Shown: in pieces, positions 37,991-48,949 of the stretch
Position numbering within the stretch: position 1 is the stretch's first letter
How the letters are laid out: each line of letters starts with the position of its first letter
Origin: Phoma sp. XZ068
Lineage: Eukaryota > Ascomycota > Dothideomycetes > Pleosporales > Didymellaceae
Direction of reading: 5' to 3'
DNA length: 64,000 bases
Assembly (NCBI GenBank): GCA_004835665.1
Contig: RBKR01000018.1
Coordinates: 1,160,589 to 1,224,588, forward strand
Program-made: the position numbers and the translations under genes
The notes under the pieces: model-generated
What the model was told of the DNA's origin: nothing
Databases searched by the model: none
Seen by the model: only the letters and a program-made list of their open reading frames with translations

Positions 37991-38109
37991 TATATTAATA
38001 GCTTAGTATACTTTAAGGCACTCTATAGATAGCTGCAGTGCATTACTATAAAAGATTTATATCTTATTTAAGAACTTATTATTAAGACATTAGTATAGAG
38101 AGGGTACTT

Positions 38110-38172
38110 TGGTAGGGGCTTGGCAAAAGTGGCTCGCTCGCCCGGTAGCTCGCTCGCCCGTGGGGTACGTTA
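38110..38172. mobile_element. Right terminal repeat of a Fot1/pogo-type element
   Basis: Two direct copies of GCTCGCTCGCCCG are followed by TGGGGTACGT and then TA. This is the same layout as the 48-bp end of the intact element at 50825-52673: two sub-repeats, a terminal ACGT and a TA target. It lies on the transposase 5' side of the relic at 37250-37990, so it is probably that element's right end. Confidence 0.6.
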
Positions 38173-38205
38173 TATATACAAAGGTGCGCAATCTTGGTGG
38201 GGGTG

Positions 38206-38247
38206 GTTAGCTCGCTTGCCTGGCCGGTTCGCTTGCCGTTCACGTTA
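38206..38247. mobile_element. Second Fot1-type terminal repeat (degenerate)
   Basis: GCTCGCTTGCC and GGTTCGCTTGCCG form the two sub-repeats, followed by TTCACGT and TA. Same orientation as the copy ending at 38172. Confidence 0.45.
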
Positions 38248-38313
38248 GAGTTATCTAAGGTTAAAAACCGAAAATTAACCAGTAAAACTGCTAGAATTTT
38301 AAACCGTGTGAGC

Positions 38314-38335
38314 CACTCGCCCGTGGGGTACGTTA
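38314..38335. mobile_element. Third Fot1-type terminal fragment
   Basis: CACTCGCCCGTGGGGTACGT followed by TA repeats the last 18 bases of the end at 38153-38172 exactly, in direct orientation. Confidence 0.5.
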
Positions 38336-38838
38336 ATAAAGACAGCGACTAAGTTGGAAAGACGTCCCAAGCGAAGGGCTTTGAGTCGAAGAGATAGGAG
38401 GGGGGAGCCTTAGCAGCCCTACGTGCTTTACAAATCTCGTGCCGCATACTATTGACCCTTAACGAGGTCCCGCTCGTCTAGTCAGACATAAGCGGGTGTA
38501 CCGTAATTCCACAAAATCTAGCCTCAGACAGGGAACTTCGGAACTTGACTAGATTGCAGCGAATTCGGCGATGAGGTACAGGAAGAGATTAACAGATACG
38601 TCATAGTGTTGCGGCTAGGTGCCACTCATCGGATCCCCCTACGAAGTGTGTCAGCAACTGCACTCGCCAAGTTTGGCGTGGCGTTACGCCAGGTTTGTAG
38701 GCTAATAATGGGTCTAGATCTGGTTCGCAGAATACCTTTTACCCATGTTTGCGACATTTGGGGCACGAGTGCTTTTAGACTTCCATGCCATAAGGCGCTC
38801 GTCGCACAATCCTTCCAGCTGTTCAACTTCGCAGCACT
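38336..38838. other. Intergenic, upstream of the spherulin-4-like gene
   Basis: Normal base composition resumes here. Presumed promoter and leader of the gene starting at 38839; no other gene seen. Confidence 0.4.
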
Positions 38839-39927
38839 ATGGCTTCCAAGGCCCAGCTTCCTGCGCAATTTCAAAATTGGAACAACTCATCGAATCCTTC
38901 CGTCAAAGCAATACAAGGATTGGAGCTTCAAAAGCCGATTTACAAGAGTCCATGGTTGGTTGGCATAGCCTTTGTGGTTGTCACAGCGATCGCCATTGTG
39001 GTTGTCACAGCGATCACCATTGCTATCGTTGTCCCACTAGCTGTCATGCTTCCAAAGAGGGGTGAAGAACCACACCATGCTTCTGTGATGCTTCCCTTGT
39101 ACATCTATCCTCGCGAAAACTCTACTTGGGCCCCTCTGTACAGGTCGTACGTTAACACTTGTTTTCAGTCTGCCAATGGTTACTGACATAGACCAGACTC
39201 TCGGCAAAGCCAGCCCTGAACTTCACGGTTATCATCAATCCCAACAGCGGCCCTGGATCATCACAGTATCCGGACGAGCAGTATGCGGCCGCTCTCAACC
39301 AGCTTGCAAGTTACCCCAACGTGAGAAAGGTTGGCTACGTGCGTACCGGATATGCTTCGAGAAACCTGTCAGATATCGTTTCCGAGTTGAACATCTACGC
39401 TGGATGGGTATACAAGAGCCAGGCGTTCGCAATGGACGGTATCTTTTTCGATGAATCGCCGCATCAATTCTCTCAGGAAGCCGTCGACCTTATGCTTGGC
39501 GCGTCTCAGGCTGTCAAGAACGCAGAAGGCTTTCAAGGTTCAAAGGTGGTACGTACTGACCCGCAAGATCGTTGGGCTGCAGAGCGGTGGACTGACACCT
39601 GTGATGGAATAGGTCATTCGCAACCCAGGGATTATCCCCGATGCTAGATTTCGTGATACCAACACGGACATCATTGTCGTCTTCGAGCAGTCCTATGATG
39701 AGTATCGAACGAAGGAATCTGAGCTTTCCACTTTGTTGAAGCCTGACCGGTCCCAGTATTGTTGCATGGTGCACTCCTTGACTGCAATGAACAAGGGTGA
39801 GATGCAAAGCTTTGTATGCAAGCTTAGTAAGCTGGCCAAATACCTCTTCGTGACCAACAACGATGAGCACTATTATGAGCGATTTGGCAGCGATTGGGTT
39901 GATTTTACTGAATCGATCGCAGCGTGA
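38839..39927 (+). CDS. Spherulation-specific family 4 (spherulin 4-like) protein with signal anchor
   Basis: Three exons, 38839-39146, 39197-39548 and 39613-39927, with GT-AG introns (both donors GTACGT) joining in phase, for about 324 residues. Residues 40-70 form one strong hydrophobic segment (IAFVVVTAIAIVVV...), so the protein is a type II membrane protein rather than a cleaved secreted one. The luminal or external part is the spherulin-4 domain (PF12138, TIM-barrel-like): MLPLYIYPRENSTWAPLY, then FTVIINPNSGPGS, then YPNVRKVGYVRTGYASR, and DGIFFDESPHQ with its conserved acidic pair. Family function is not biochemically established; glycoside-hydrolase-like activity has been suggested from the fold. 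It is an intact gene in an island between two RIP-destroyed blocks. Confidence 0.85.
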
Positions 39928-41232
39928 GGGCTGTATCTCGAAGGTGTGGCCTGGAGTGTTGTCTTGCGGCAGCAGTGTTTCGTTACTCTTACTGCATAAC
40001 TTGCATAAAGTAGGTGTCGGTTATATATGGGTTTGCACGTGTTCTGTACGAAAACACTCATCGTCAAAACTTGGTCTAAATCTGAGCATACAACATTTCC
40101 CGGACGCGGTTTGGTGTCAAATAACGTCATGATATCGAAAAGGGCAAACTAATAGTGTTCTGGTTCTACAGAGCTGCCAAAGGTTTGTAACGAGCGTTGC
40201 CACGATATCCGGAGTCGAGATGATGGGAAGCGCAGATCGTAGAAGCGAATAGACTCTAGAGATGCATCATCGATCGACAGGGTCCCTAGCGCCGGCAGCC
40301 CCAGTTCTGCCCAACGAAGGCTGCGGTTTTGGATATGGGAGACTTTCGCTTAAGCTGGTTTGCAAGATCGAGGTGGGGGCGTAACGGTAGCTTTTCGTCT
40401 GTGTTGCGTCGGGTGTTTGCCAAGCTCGATGGCCAGGTGTATGTGCAGACGCACCCCGGCGAATTTCGGTGCGATCGGTCGCTTAGGAAATGTGGCTTGA
40501 GTATCGCGCGCGGAATTGACCGTTTCCACTAGTAAAAAGCGGGGAGCACTAGTACTCAAGGCTGACATATGCCCAAATCATAAATGAGCTGATGTGATAG
40601 AACCGCAGATTCGTCGAGACCAAAGGGGGTCGTTCAGCAAACCAGGCTTTTACGCACAGCCCGACTGCGCATGGCCAACCAGATTTCTTCATGGGCCTCG
40701 ACGTAGGAGCAACTTCCCCGCCGTTGAACAAAACAATCGTCCTCTACGCATACTTGTGTACGCCGAAGTGCTCTGAGACAGGACCAGAAAAGTGTGGCGC
40801 GCCCAACTGAGAAAGATCCACGATATTCGGAACTGTGGTAACATGCAGGAGCACGGATGGACGCAGCAGGTTTGCTCATCACGATCGCGATGGTAGCTAG
40901 TCGCCAAAAGCTTCCCAAAGTGCACAGGAGGACGCTAAGGCGAGCTGACTCGGCCGGGTTTGGTGTAGTGGGTATCCTATTGATTTATATCCCAGACCTT
41001 GCTAACATTTCATTAGCCAGGAGCCTACCGGATGTGACGGTAGTCTGGGTCCAATTCACATCGACACTTCGCGGGCAAAACTTGCCATTCGCCCACAACC
41101 AGGGCCTGCGTCTGCATCTGCGTCCGCGTCTCCACTGGCACCCAAAAACAGGGACTAGGGGAGGCCCTGGCGAACGTACGGAGATAGGACCAGTCTCCCA
41201 TTTCTGGGACATAAGCTCTTTGGACTCCTTAG
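39928..41232. other. Intergenic region
   Basis: No gene that I can support. Short open frames on both strands (for example 40857-41237) have no recognisable motif and arginine-rich out-of-frame character. The region just left of 41233 may hold the missing first exon of the Zn2Cys6 relic. Confidence 0.4.
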
Positions 41233-42240
41233 GGTAAAATCACTGCTATAGCATGTGAGAGTTGTAGAAAGCGCAAATCCAAGGTCCGCAAGTGCTGAGG
41301 TAGGGCATCTACGAATTGACTAACATCTGATCCAGTGCGACGGTGTAAGACCAAAATGTAACACATGCCAGTCCAAGAACGTTACATGTGTGTACGGTAA
41401 TGCACAAGATGGAAAAACAACAAGGCAATTACAAGCCCGTGTTCGGTGTTTATGTTGGAAGTGGTTATAGAAGAGCAGGATGAGAAATGCTTCAACCTAC
41501 TTTTGACAAGTATATCTGACTATCGATATATAGACCGGAGTGATGCCCTTGCCCTAGCTTCGTGTACGCAGTCGTCGTACGTGGACAGACGTCATACTTC
41601 CTTTACATGATGCAGCAATGGTTGCAACTACTCCGGCAGTAGTTTCTAACGGATTCCATCAGTTTAGCCCGGGAACTAAAAGTAATGAAGTCGATCGTAT
41701 CGTTAGTTGCCAAAGCACCGGACCGCGCTTCGGCTGTGAAGTGGGCTACTGAGCTTGAGAAGAACGGGTTTGCATACCACTCGGCCGAAGAGATCAAGAA
41801 AGCGCTTCGGTGAGAACGTTCGAGATGCTCCCATGAACCACTCCTAACATAAGCTTAGGATTCGTTGGAATCAACACCCGCACTTCCAGACTGGGAGTAC
41901 TTTGGTACGCCGAGCAGCGACCAACATCCGGCACGTAATATGGCAGCATCGTCGTATGATGGGTCATCACAAGGAGACAGGCAAGTCGGATGCAAGGCAA
42001 CCATGAGTGGACTTGCTAACCATTGTTGAGGTGGAGGACAGAGCCAAACTGCGCTAAGGTATTCGCCTGAGAATGCAACCGATGGAATTGCGCCAATGAA
42101 TCCTTCTCCCTTGCATCTTGAGGCCACAATAACGAATGCTTTGAATGAGTTCGGGTTCCATTGTGCGTATTACCAAAAATCAAAAAGCGAGTTGCTCACA
42201 AGCGGCTGGAGCGAAGTGCAAGTATTTAGAAGATCTAAGA
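41233..42240 (+). pseudogene. Broken Zn(II)2Cys6 transcription factor gene
   Basis: The binuclear zinc cluster can be read across one intron. IACESCRKRKSK (41250-41283) is followed by GTCCGC...CCAG (41284-41334) and then CDGVRPKCNTCQSKNVTCVYG (41335-41397, given here as a description of the cluster). The six cysteines have Gal4-type spacing. The KTTRQLQARVR linker follows. About 30 bases further on, the frame shifts to one reading VIEEQDEKCFNLLLT, then meets stops. Fragments to about 42240 (for example HLEATITNALNEFGFHC) look like decayed remnants of the same gene. No ATG-led first exon is evident. It lies against the AT-rich block at its right, so disruption by neighbouring repeats is likely. 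Confidence 0.65.
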
Positions 42241-43139
42241 TAGATATTAATATAATATTACTAGGCTTTATAGATTCTTAGGACACGCAACTAGTTTCGA
42301 CACAGTGTTTACAAATAGTTAATAAAATTCTTTTAACAACACCTCTGCTAGTAAGACTTTATTAGATTTTATACTTATATTATCTTTATAACTTCTTGTC
42401 CTACTTTTTCTAAATCTATGCTTGTGTGTTTTTATACAAGCTTTTTATAACTAGACTATATACTATCTTAACCTCTAGCCTCTCTATTCTTATATCTAAT
42501 ACTAGGAATTATTTTCTATAAATAGAAGTTAAACTTTAGAAGATATAGTTCTATAATTATAAAGTATATATATAATCTATAGTATTAGGCCTAATAGCTA
42601 GAAGCACTAGAGAGAAAAGTATTAATATAAGTAGGTAGGACTATAATAGTCCCTAACAGGTTATCTAGAAGGCTATCTAGTAGCTTTATAGTTATCTACT
42701 AGATAACCTAAGAAAAAACTAATAGATAACCTACTCCTTTTTTTAATAGGTTAATCTAGTAGATAACCTAAGAAAACTAATAGATACTCTTTTTATAAAA
42801 TATCTAGTAGATAACTTAAAGAAAAATAAATAAATAGCCTAGTTTTTTAATTATTAAAAAATTAATAGATATTCTAAAAACTAAAAAAACTAATAGAGAT
42901 TCTAAAAAAAAAAAAACTAATAGATATTTTACTCTAATATATATAGGATTAGTAATTTATAGTATAAATTAAGAAAAATATAGCCTATATATAGTCTCTA
43001 TATTATAAAACTTGCAATATCTATAATATCTACCTAATTATAAAAACTTTAATATCTATAATATCTACCTAATTATAAAAATTATAATATCTATAATATC
43101 TACCTAATTATAAAAATTATAATATCTATAATATCTACC
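42241..43139. repeat. AT-rich block with truncated LTR and tandem repeats
   Basis: Contains a truncated copy of the 233-bp LTR (42583 to about 42655). Next come three or four imperfect copies of a unit containing CTAGTAGATAACCTAAGAAA (about 42660-42900). Finally there is a 35-bp minisatellite made of CTACCTAATTATAAAA plus AATATCTATAATAT words (about 43010-43139). The chromovirus has inserted into this minisatellite, which resumes at 50466. Confidence 0.75.
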
Positions 43140-43372
43140 TGTTAGGCTTAATAGCCGGGGGCACTAGGGAGAGAAGTATTAATATAAGCAGGCAGGACTA
43201 TAATAGTCCTAAATGAGGTTAATTAACAGTAGACTGTTTGCTACCTTATAACAAACAGCTAAGCTAGGCTCTATATACTCTAGTTACCCTGCACAGAGGT
43301 AACTCTAGTAACTACGCCCTACCTGAGCGTAGTAATACAAGTATTTAACTCCTAGAAGCTATGTGTCTAACA
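43140..43372 (-). repeat. 3' LTR of the chromovirus
   Basis: Begins TGTTAGGC and ends TCTAACA on the plus strand. It adjoins the polypurine tract, which marks it as the 3' LTR of the minus-strand element. Confidence 0.9.
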
Positions 43373-43390
43373 ATATCCCCCTTCTATAGT
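43373..43390 (-). promoter_or_regulatory. Polypurine tract
   Basis: The minus strand reads CTATAGAAGGGGGATAT directly before the 3' LTR: a plus-strand DNA synthesis primer site as in Ty3/gypsy elements. Confidence 0.75.
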
Positions 43391-43899
43391 TAAACGTCCT
43401 AGGCAACTACAGAGGAATATGTTAGTAGCTGTTTTAAGCTATTGTAGGCTGTTATAGCCCTGTACTAGGAGGATAGGCAGTAGGTAGCCTAGCTTGAGTT
43501 AGAGGCGGGCTCAGGCTCCTAGAGGGAAATTTCTACGTTCACCTTTACCTTTACCTAGAATTCTGTTTGCCTACGCTCTAATTCTGTCTGCTAGCCAGCA
43601 GGGTGCCTATAGGCCTCTAATAGGTTTCTATCTACAATTTCTAGCTATTACTCCTTCTTCCTACTACACGATTTGGTAAGTTTTTAAGATTTTCTGTTTT
43701 TAAATCCTAGCCCTAATAGGTCCTAATATAGGCTATTTTAAGCTATTATAGCCTAAGTTGGCTTATTAGGGCTTATTAGAACTAGTTTAAGCTTTGTTTA
43801 ACTATTTTGGCGCTAACTAGACTATTTTAGACTATTCTGCGCCGTTTCTGACTGTTTTTGCGCATTACACTGCCTACCAGCACTTTCTAGCCGCCGACC

Positions 43900-44872
43900 A
43901 TGGATTACTTGGAGGTCTTAAACAATATAGTGCCTAATTCCTGCTATATAGCCTTTAGCTGCGTCTGCTGCATTAATTACTTTAGTAAGGGTAGCGTCTC
44001 CTTTGCTGACTGCCTGGGCTGCCGCTTCCCCCTAGTTAACAACAGCAATTGGCACCTCTACCGTGCTTGGGTCTACAAGGTCAATGCTGGCGAGGACATC
44101 TAGACCATGCAGTGCATGTAGTGTTTCTTTACTAACTTGGACTGCTTTGCAGTATATAGCCTTATTGTGGGTTATTATTAACTGTTGTAGTCTGTTCTGA
44201 CCTGTTACAGCCACCTAAAGCTGTCTTTAACTATCTTAACATAATTTGTAAGCACTTCAACACGCTTAGCTTAGCTACGCGCACTAAGGCCTAGCCTAAG
44301 TCTAAGGGGGTGCTTAAGAGCGCAAAGGTCCAGGCCAGGAGTAATTTAATCTCTAATATATGCTAAGTTACTAAGATAATTAAGGGGTGAGCTATTTTGC
44401 CCCCTTATTAACTATTCTTGGCTCTTACTAACCCCTTTAGGGAGTTTAAGCCCTATGCTAACTACCTCTTCCTACACTTGGGTGTTCGCGCCTCTTAAGG
44501 CGAACCTGCGACTAAGGTGCGTTCTGTTGGCTAAAAGCATAACAAGGTCTCTACCTAGGCCAAGGTTAAGGGTAATAAGCGTAAGCTTAAGCTACAGGCT
44601 GCTGCTAAGGCTGCTTCTCCCGCCAAGAAGGTTAGTTTTCCCCCTTTTAAGCCACCTTGGGCTATTCTAACCTATTATAGGCTAAGAGCATCCTTGTTAA
44701 TAGTAAGAGGCGTGATCTTGAGGCCAGGGCTGCTATTCTTGTAAGTGAGATTAAGGAACTCTGCCTCTCTAAGGCTAGCAAGTCTGCTACTAACAAGGGC
44801 AAGATTACTAAGCATATAAATATAAAGGACAAGGAGTATAAGGAACTTCTAGCTAAGGCTGCTAAGTTATAA
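43900..44872 (+). pseudogene. Antisense spliced accessory gene inside the chromovirus
   Basis: On the strand opposite gag-pol, between the chromodomain and the 3' LTR, four exon-like segments join in phase: 43900-44166, 44211-44390, about 44445-44630 and about 44681-44872. Acceptors are TGTTACAG, CCCTTTAG and ATTATAG; donors are GTGGGT, GTGAGC and GTTAGT. The start context is CGACCATGG. The first exon is cysteine-rich (SCVCCINYF, then DCLGCRFP). The remainder is lysine/alanine-rich and helical (KLKLQAAAKAASPAKK, then LEARAAILVSEIKELCLS). The few stops inside the exons are TAG or TAA where CAG or CAA is plausible, matching the RIP damage of the rest of the element. I do not recognise the protein. 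It may be an adopted host gene or a dedicated element gene. Exon limits are by eye. Confidence 0.6.
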
Positions 44873-45249
44873 GAGGTAATAGGTGGTTTTAAAGCATTCT
44901 GAGGCGTATTTAGTAATTCTAGGGTAAAATAGTACATAACAGGGTGATATAGCCCCTTCTAGTGTACATAGAATAATACCTAGTTTTCTGCTGCTTTAGC
45001 AGCTATTAATAGTTATAGTTTATTTAAATTCTACTCTTGTAACCTTTCTATGCTATTTTATAATATAATAGGCTATTATAGCCCCTAGCACCTTCTACTA
45101 TTGTTAAGTGCTATTAAACACCTAAAACCTAGTAGGAAAAATAGTAAAGGTAACTTTTTTAACTTTAGTAGTAGTAGTATACTTAGGATTTCTATAATTT
45201 TCCTAAGTATTGGGATATTTTTCCCTTTTCTTAGGCAGCCGTCCTAGGC

Positions 45250-48200
45250 GCCTCTTAGGTTGTTACTATTTATTCTATTGCCTAGGTAGTATTTTCTCCC
45301 TTTTCTAGAACTGTTTAAGCGCATTAGAGGATATATTAACCCTAGGCTCCTATAAGTTCTCTTTAGAGGAAAAATTAGCCTATTTTATATAATAGAGCTA
45401 ATTTCTATCCTTATCTTGCTTTTATTTAAGTATTTTTTCTACCTCCTATATATTATTGCTATAAGTACAAAGAGTGTCCGGAATTAGAGTTGCTAGGTGT
45501 GGAAGTAGGCCTTTTAGGTCGAAAGGTTCTAATAATAATGCATAGAAGACTAGATAAACGCTTTAGAGTCCAGGTAGGTCTACTTTAAATAATAATAGGC
45601 CAATCTAGGCTATTATACGCCCTAGGCCTATATACTTCTAATCTAGTTTGCGTTTTAGCCTAGTCAATTGTATATATTGGTTTGAAACTATAACTTAGTT
45701 GCCTACTGTAAATAGAATAGGTAACCTTAACTTATTCTAGTATGCCTGTTAATATATATTTACTGCAAGTATCTTCTTCTTACATTCCTGTTATAGTTCT
45801 AGGAGTTTGGTTGCAACCTGCCTCCTAAGGGGCAATTCGCCCTAGCCAAGGGCTATACTAGGCTAGTCTGCCCCCCTAGGGTCTAAACTATAGTTTGCCT
45901 AAAAGGGTGTAGTCTTAATAGTTAAGTGTACACTATTATTATACGCAAACTCTGCTACTAAAATCTATAGGGCCTAATTGTCCTGTTCTAACAAACAGTA
46001 GCATTGAAGATATTATTCTAAGGTCTAGTTCTACCTTTCTGTCTGTCTGTCTGTCTGTAAGTAATAGGCAGACGTAAGAACCCTCCTAGAGTTTAGATAA
46101 TATTAAAAGGTGTTCTAGTATTTTGCGTTTATTAGCAGGCCCTAGTTGGAAATAATTTGTTTAGGGGCTCTGTGCAATTGGATTATCTCCTTTATCCAGG
46201 ACTGTGCTAGGTTAACTCTGTCCTAATTGCCCCTAGCTGGGATATAATAGGCTATTTTAGTTAATCGGCACACTACTACCAATACTATATTATATACTAT
46301 ACTACTTATCTTGCTAGGGGGAAGTTCTAGGATAAAGTCTATTGTAACTTCCTCCTATAGTCTGTTAGGTAGTAGGAGTGGTGCTAGCAGCCTGTATAGT
46401 TTGTGCCTTGCTAGTGTTAACCTTCTATAGGGTATATACTCCCTGCAGTACTAAGCTACGTCCTCTCTTATACCCTTCTATACATATTAGCACTAGAGTT
46501 TCTCTAATATCCTTCTTGCACTGAAATGTCCTGCTATTAGGTTATTATAGCATTTATAAAGGGCTTCTGCTCTTTCCTGCAGTATTACTAGCTCCTTGAT
46601 GCCTAACTAGGATACAGCAGAGCGTTCTAGGTTGTTATAGGCCGTTTTGGGCCCTACAGCGCTAGTATCCGTCTTGGTATTTGTTTCTGTGTCGGACTTC
46701 TCTTCTATAGTTCTAGGTTCCCTTGGGGATTGCTTATCAGCCTTCTAGAATTCCTAAAGAGCTATACTTGTCTCCTCTAGTAGAGTATATATTGCCTTTA
46801 ACTGTATTATTACTGCAGCTACTAAAGTGCTTAAGTCTCTTTTCCTATTCAAGAGGTCCTTTATTAGTTGTATAAATGCCTAATTATACTTTTGAGAGGG
46901 CTTTTGCGCCTTACTTATGTAATTAGGTCTCCTTAATAGCCTATCTGCTGGGTTTATTTTCCTAGGTTAGTAGGTTAAAGTAAAATTATACTGGCTTAGT
47001 ACTAAGTATAACTAAACCTGCCAGTAGTTTAACACCTTAGTCTCTATAAACTATTTTAGGTTTATGTAGTCTATAAGAATTTTAAAATAGATCCTCTAGA
47101 GGTAATGTTGCTAGTACTTTATACTCTTTACAATTACTAGTAATTCCTAATTATGTGTGTTGTAGTTGTACTCTGCTTGGATAAGCTTGCGCAAATAAAA
47201 GCCTATTGGCCTCTATTGGTCTACCTTGCCCTATCCTGGGCCATATTGGCTTAGTATGCCTAAAATTGCTCTACCTAAAGCATTAACTTCTAGTCTAGTT
47301 TGTTTTCCTTTCTTAAAGTAAGTAAGGATTGGGACTGTTAAGAAGGCGCCCTTTAGCTACTTAAAGGCTTTCTTTGCTGCCTCTAGCAAGTATAGTAGCT
47401 GGCTTTCCTCCCTCTTTATAGCTGGCCCGGCCTAAGCCTAGCCTAGGTCCTTTCTTGTTAATGTTGTAAGTAGGAGTACTATACAGCTAAATCCTTTAAT
47501 AAAGTATTGATAATAGTTTATAAATTCTATAAAAACGCGTATATTGCGTACTGTGGCTGGTAATAGCCAATCTTGGATTGTTTTGGCCCTTTCTAGGTTG
47601 ATACTAACCCCTTGTAGGGATACTACGTATCTAAGGTACTCTGTGCGCTGTATATGCTATTTACACTTTAATAGCTTGACATACAGCTTATATTGCTGCA
47701 ATTGTTCTAGAATTTCTTAAACATAGGCGATGTGCTCCTCTTCTGTGTTTGAGAATATTAAGATATTGTCCAAGTACACAATGCACGTAACATCTACTAG
47801 TCCTGCCAAGGCTTTGTTTATATATACCTGGAACTAAGCAGGTGTGTTTGTTAGGCCAAAGAGCATAACAGTATACTTAAAATAACTGTATCTAGTCTGG
47901 AATACAGTCTTCTATTCATCTCCTTCCCTTATTCAGATCCAGTAATAGGCATCCCTAATATCTAACTTGGTAAATACCTTTGCCTTTAAGAGGTAATCTA
48001 GGGACTTAGAGATTAGGGGTAGTAGGTGCCAATTCTTTATAGTTATCTTGTTAAGGCCTCTAAAGTCTATATAAAGGCGCAAACTGCTATCCTTTTTCTT
48101 TATAAATAATATTAGGGCCCTAGCAGAGGATCTTAAGCGTTAAATCTAACCTCTTACTATATAGTTAACTAGGTATTTCTGCAACACTACTAACTCTGCC

Positions 48201-48900
48201 TCTAACAGACTATATAAGGGCTAATACAGGGGTGTAGTTCCTTTAGCTAAATTAATTGCTAAATTGTTCAAGCTATAGTTAGGTAAACACTGTGCGTTAT
48301 CTTCTAATACAACATCTGCAAAATTAGTATAGTATATAGGTATTTTGTCTATATCAGGTTGATCTGGCCTGTTCTAGCCTATAAAGGCTATAAGACAGGC
48401 ATATATATCTGTCTAGGGGTTATGCATAGTGCAATCAAACTCTTCTGCGTCTTCTAACACTATCTTGGAGAATTTAGTTATACTCTTGACCTTTGTCCCC
48501 CTAAAGAGCACGTGCTAAGTAGCATAATTAATCTTAGGCTAATACATGTTAATCCAAGGCAGGCCTAAATATATTTAGTACCTTCTAAGGTTAGTAACTA
48601 TAAATAGTATATTACCTGCCTCCTTACAGCCTTGTAAGTTAACTACAGTTATTCTTACAGTTGTAGTGCTGTATATCTGTATTATAGACCTATCTACCCC
48701 CTCTGCAAGGAATTTAGGCAGGGGATCTACACAGAGATTTTGCTCCTTTACTACAATTGCAGAGAGTAAATTAAGCTAGGAGCCCCTATCTACCAAGGCC
48801 TCTATTAGTCTAGAAGATCCTATAGTTACTTCTACTGTAAGCAGCTGTACTGGCTAAGAGTATAATACTGCACAAAGGGTGCCAAGATCTCTACTCTCCT
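45250..48900 (-). pseudogene. pol of the chromovirus (protease, RT, RNase H, integrase, chromodomain)
   Basis: The minus-strand translation with stops follows the Ty3/gypsy order. A protease-like stretch lies at about 48.5-48.8 kb. RT shows KVFTKLDIRDAYYWI (about 47.97 kb) and YLDNILIF (about 47.78 kb), where the second Asp of YLDD is Asn. The integrase zinc region AGHFSARRILEKLQ with its CxxC partner lies at about 46.5 kb. The integrase acidic triad is TIDFILELPPS, SN.GLLINAKY (Asp to Asn) and QTDRQTER at 46.34, 46.15 and 46.05 kb. A C-terminal chromodomain (LYYIK.ANFSSKENL.EP) spans about 45.3-45.45 kb. Chromodomains target integration to methylated-H3K9 heterochromatin, which fits the location. 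Catalytic residues are mutated, so the copy is not autonomous. Confidence 0.85.
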
Positions 48901-48949
48901 ATATATAAGAGATATAGGCAAGAAGGAGTAGATCTAATCCTTCTACCCC

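Larger units (their letters stand above)
26792..38045. repeat. AT-rich RIP-destroyed transposon block
   Basis: About 11.2 kb with a vocabulary almost limited to TA, TAG, CTA and TTA words. CG is essentially absent and CA/TG very rare over kilobases, the signature of repeat-induced point mutation acting on both strands. No open gene survives. Inside I can still read an LTR (27350-27582), a hAT transposase core (about 31255-31450, minus) and a Fot1/pogo transposase (37250-37990, minus). There are also (CTA)n arrays near 28970-29005 and 29312-29340, a long T-run near 35388-35414, and an A-rich lysine-codon-like stretch at 36100-36240. The left border lies directly after the stop of the broken GTPase gene. 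Confidence 0.9.

Noticed and set aside
40857..41237. 126-codon open frame as a gene
   Set aside because: No motif, low-complexity LHLRPRLHW-type composition, and it runs out of frame with the adjoining zinc-cluster exon.
43010..43139. 35-bp repeats as a CRISPR or origin array
   Set aside because: Head-to-tail units without spacers, AT-only, interrupted by the chromovirus; a plain minisatellite.
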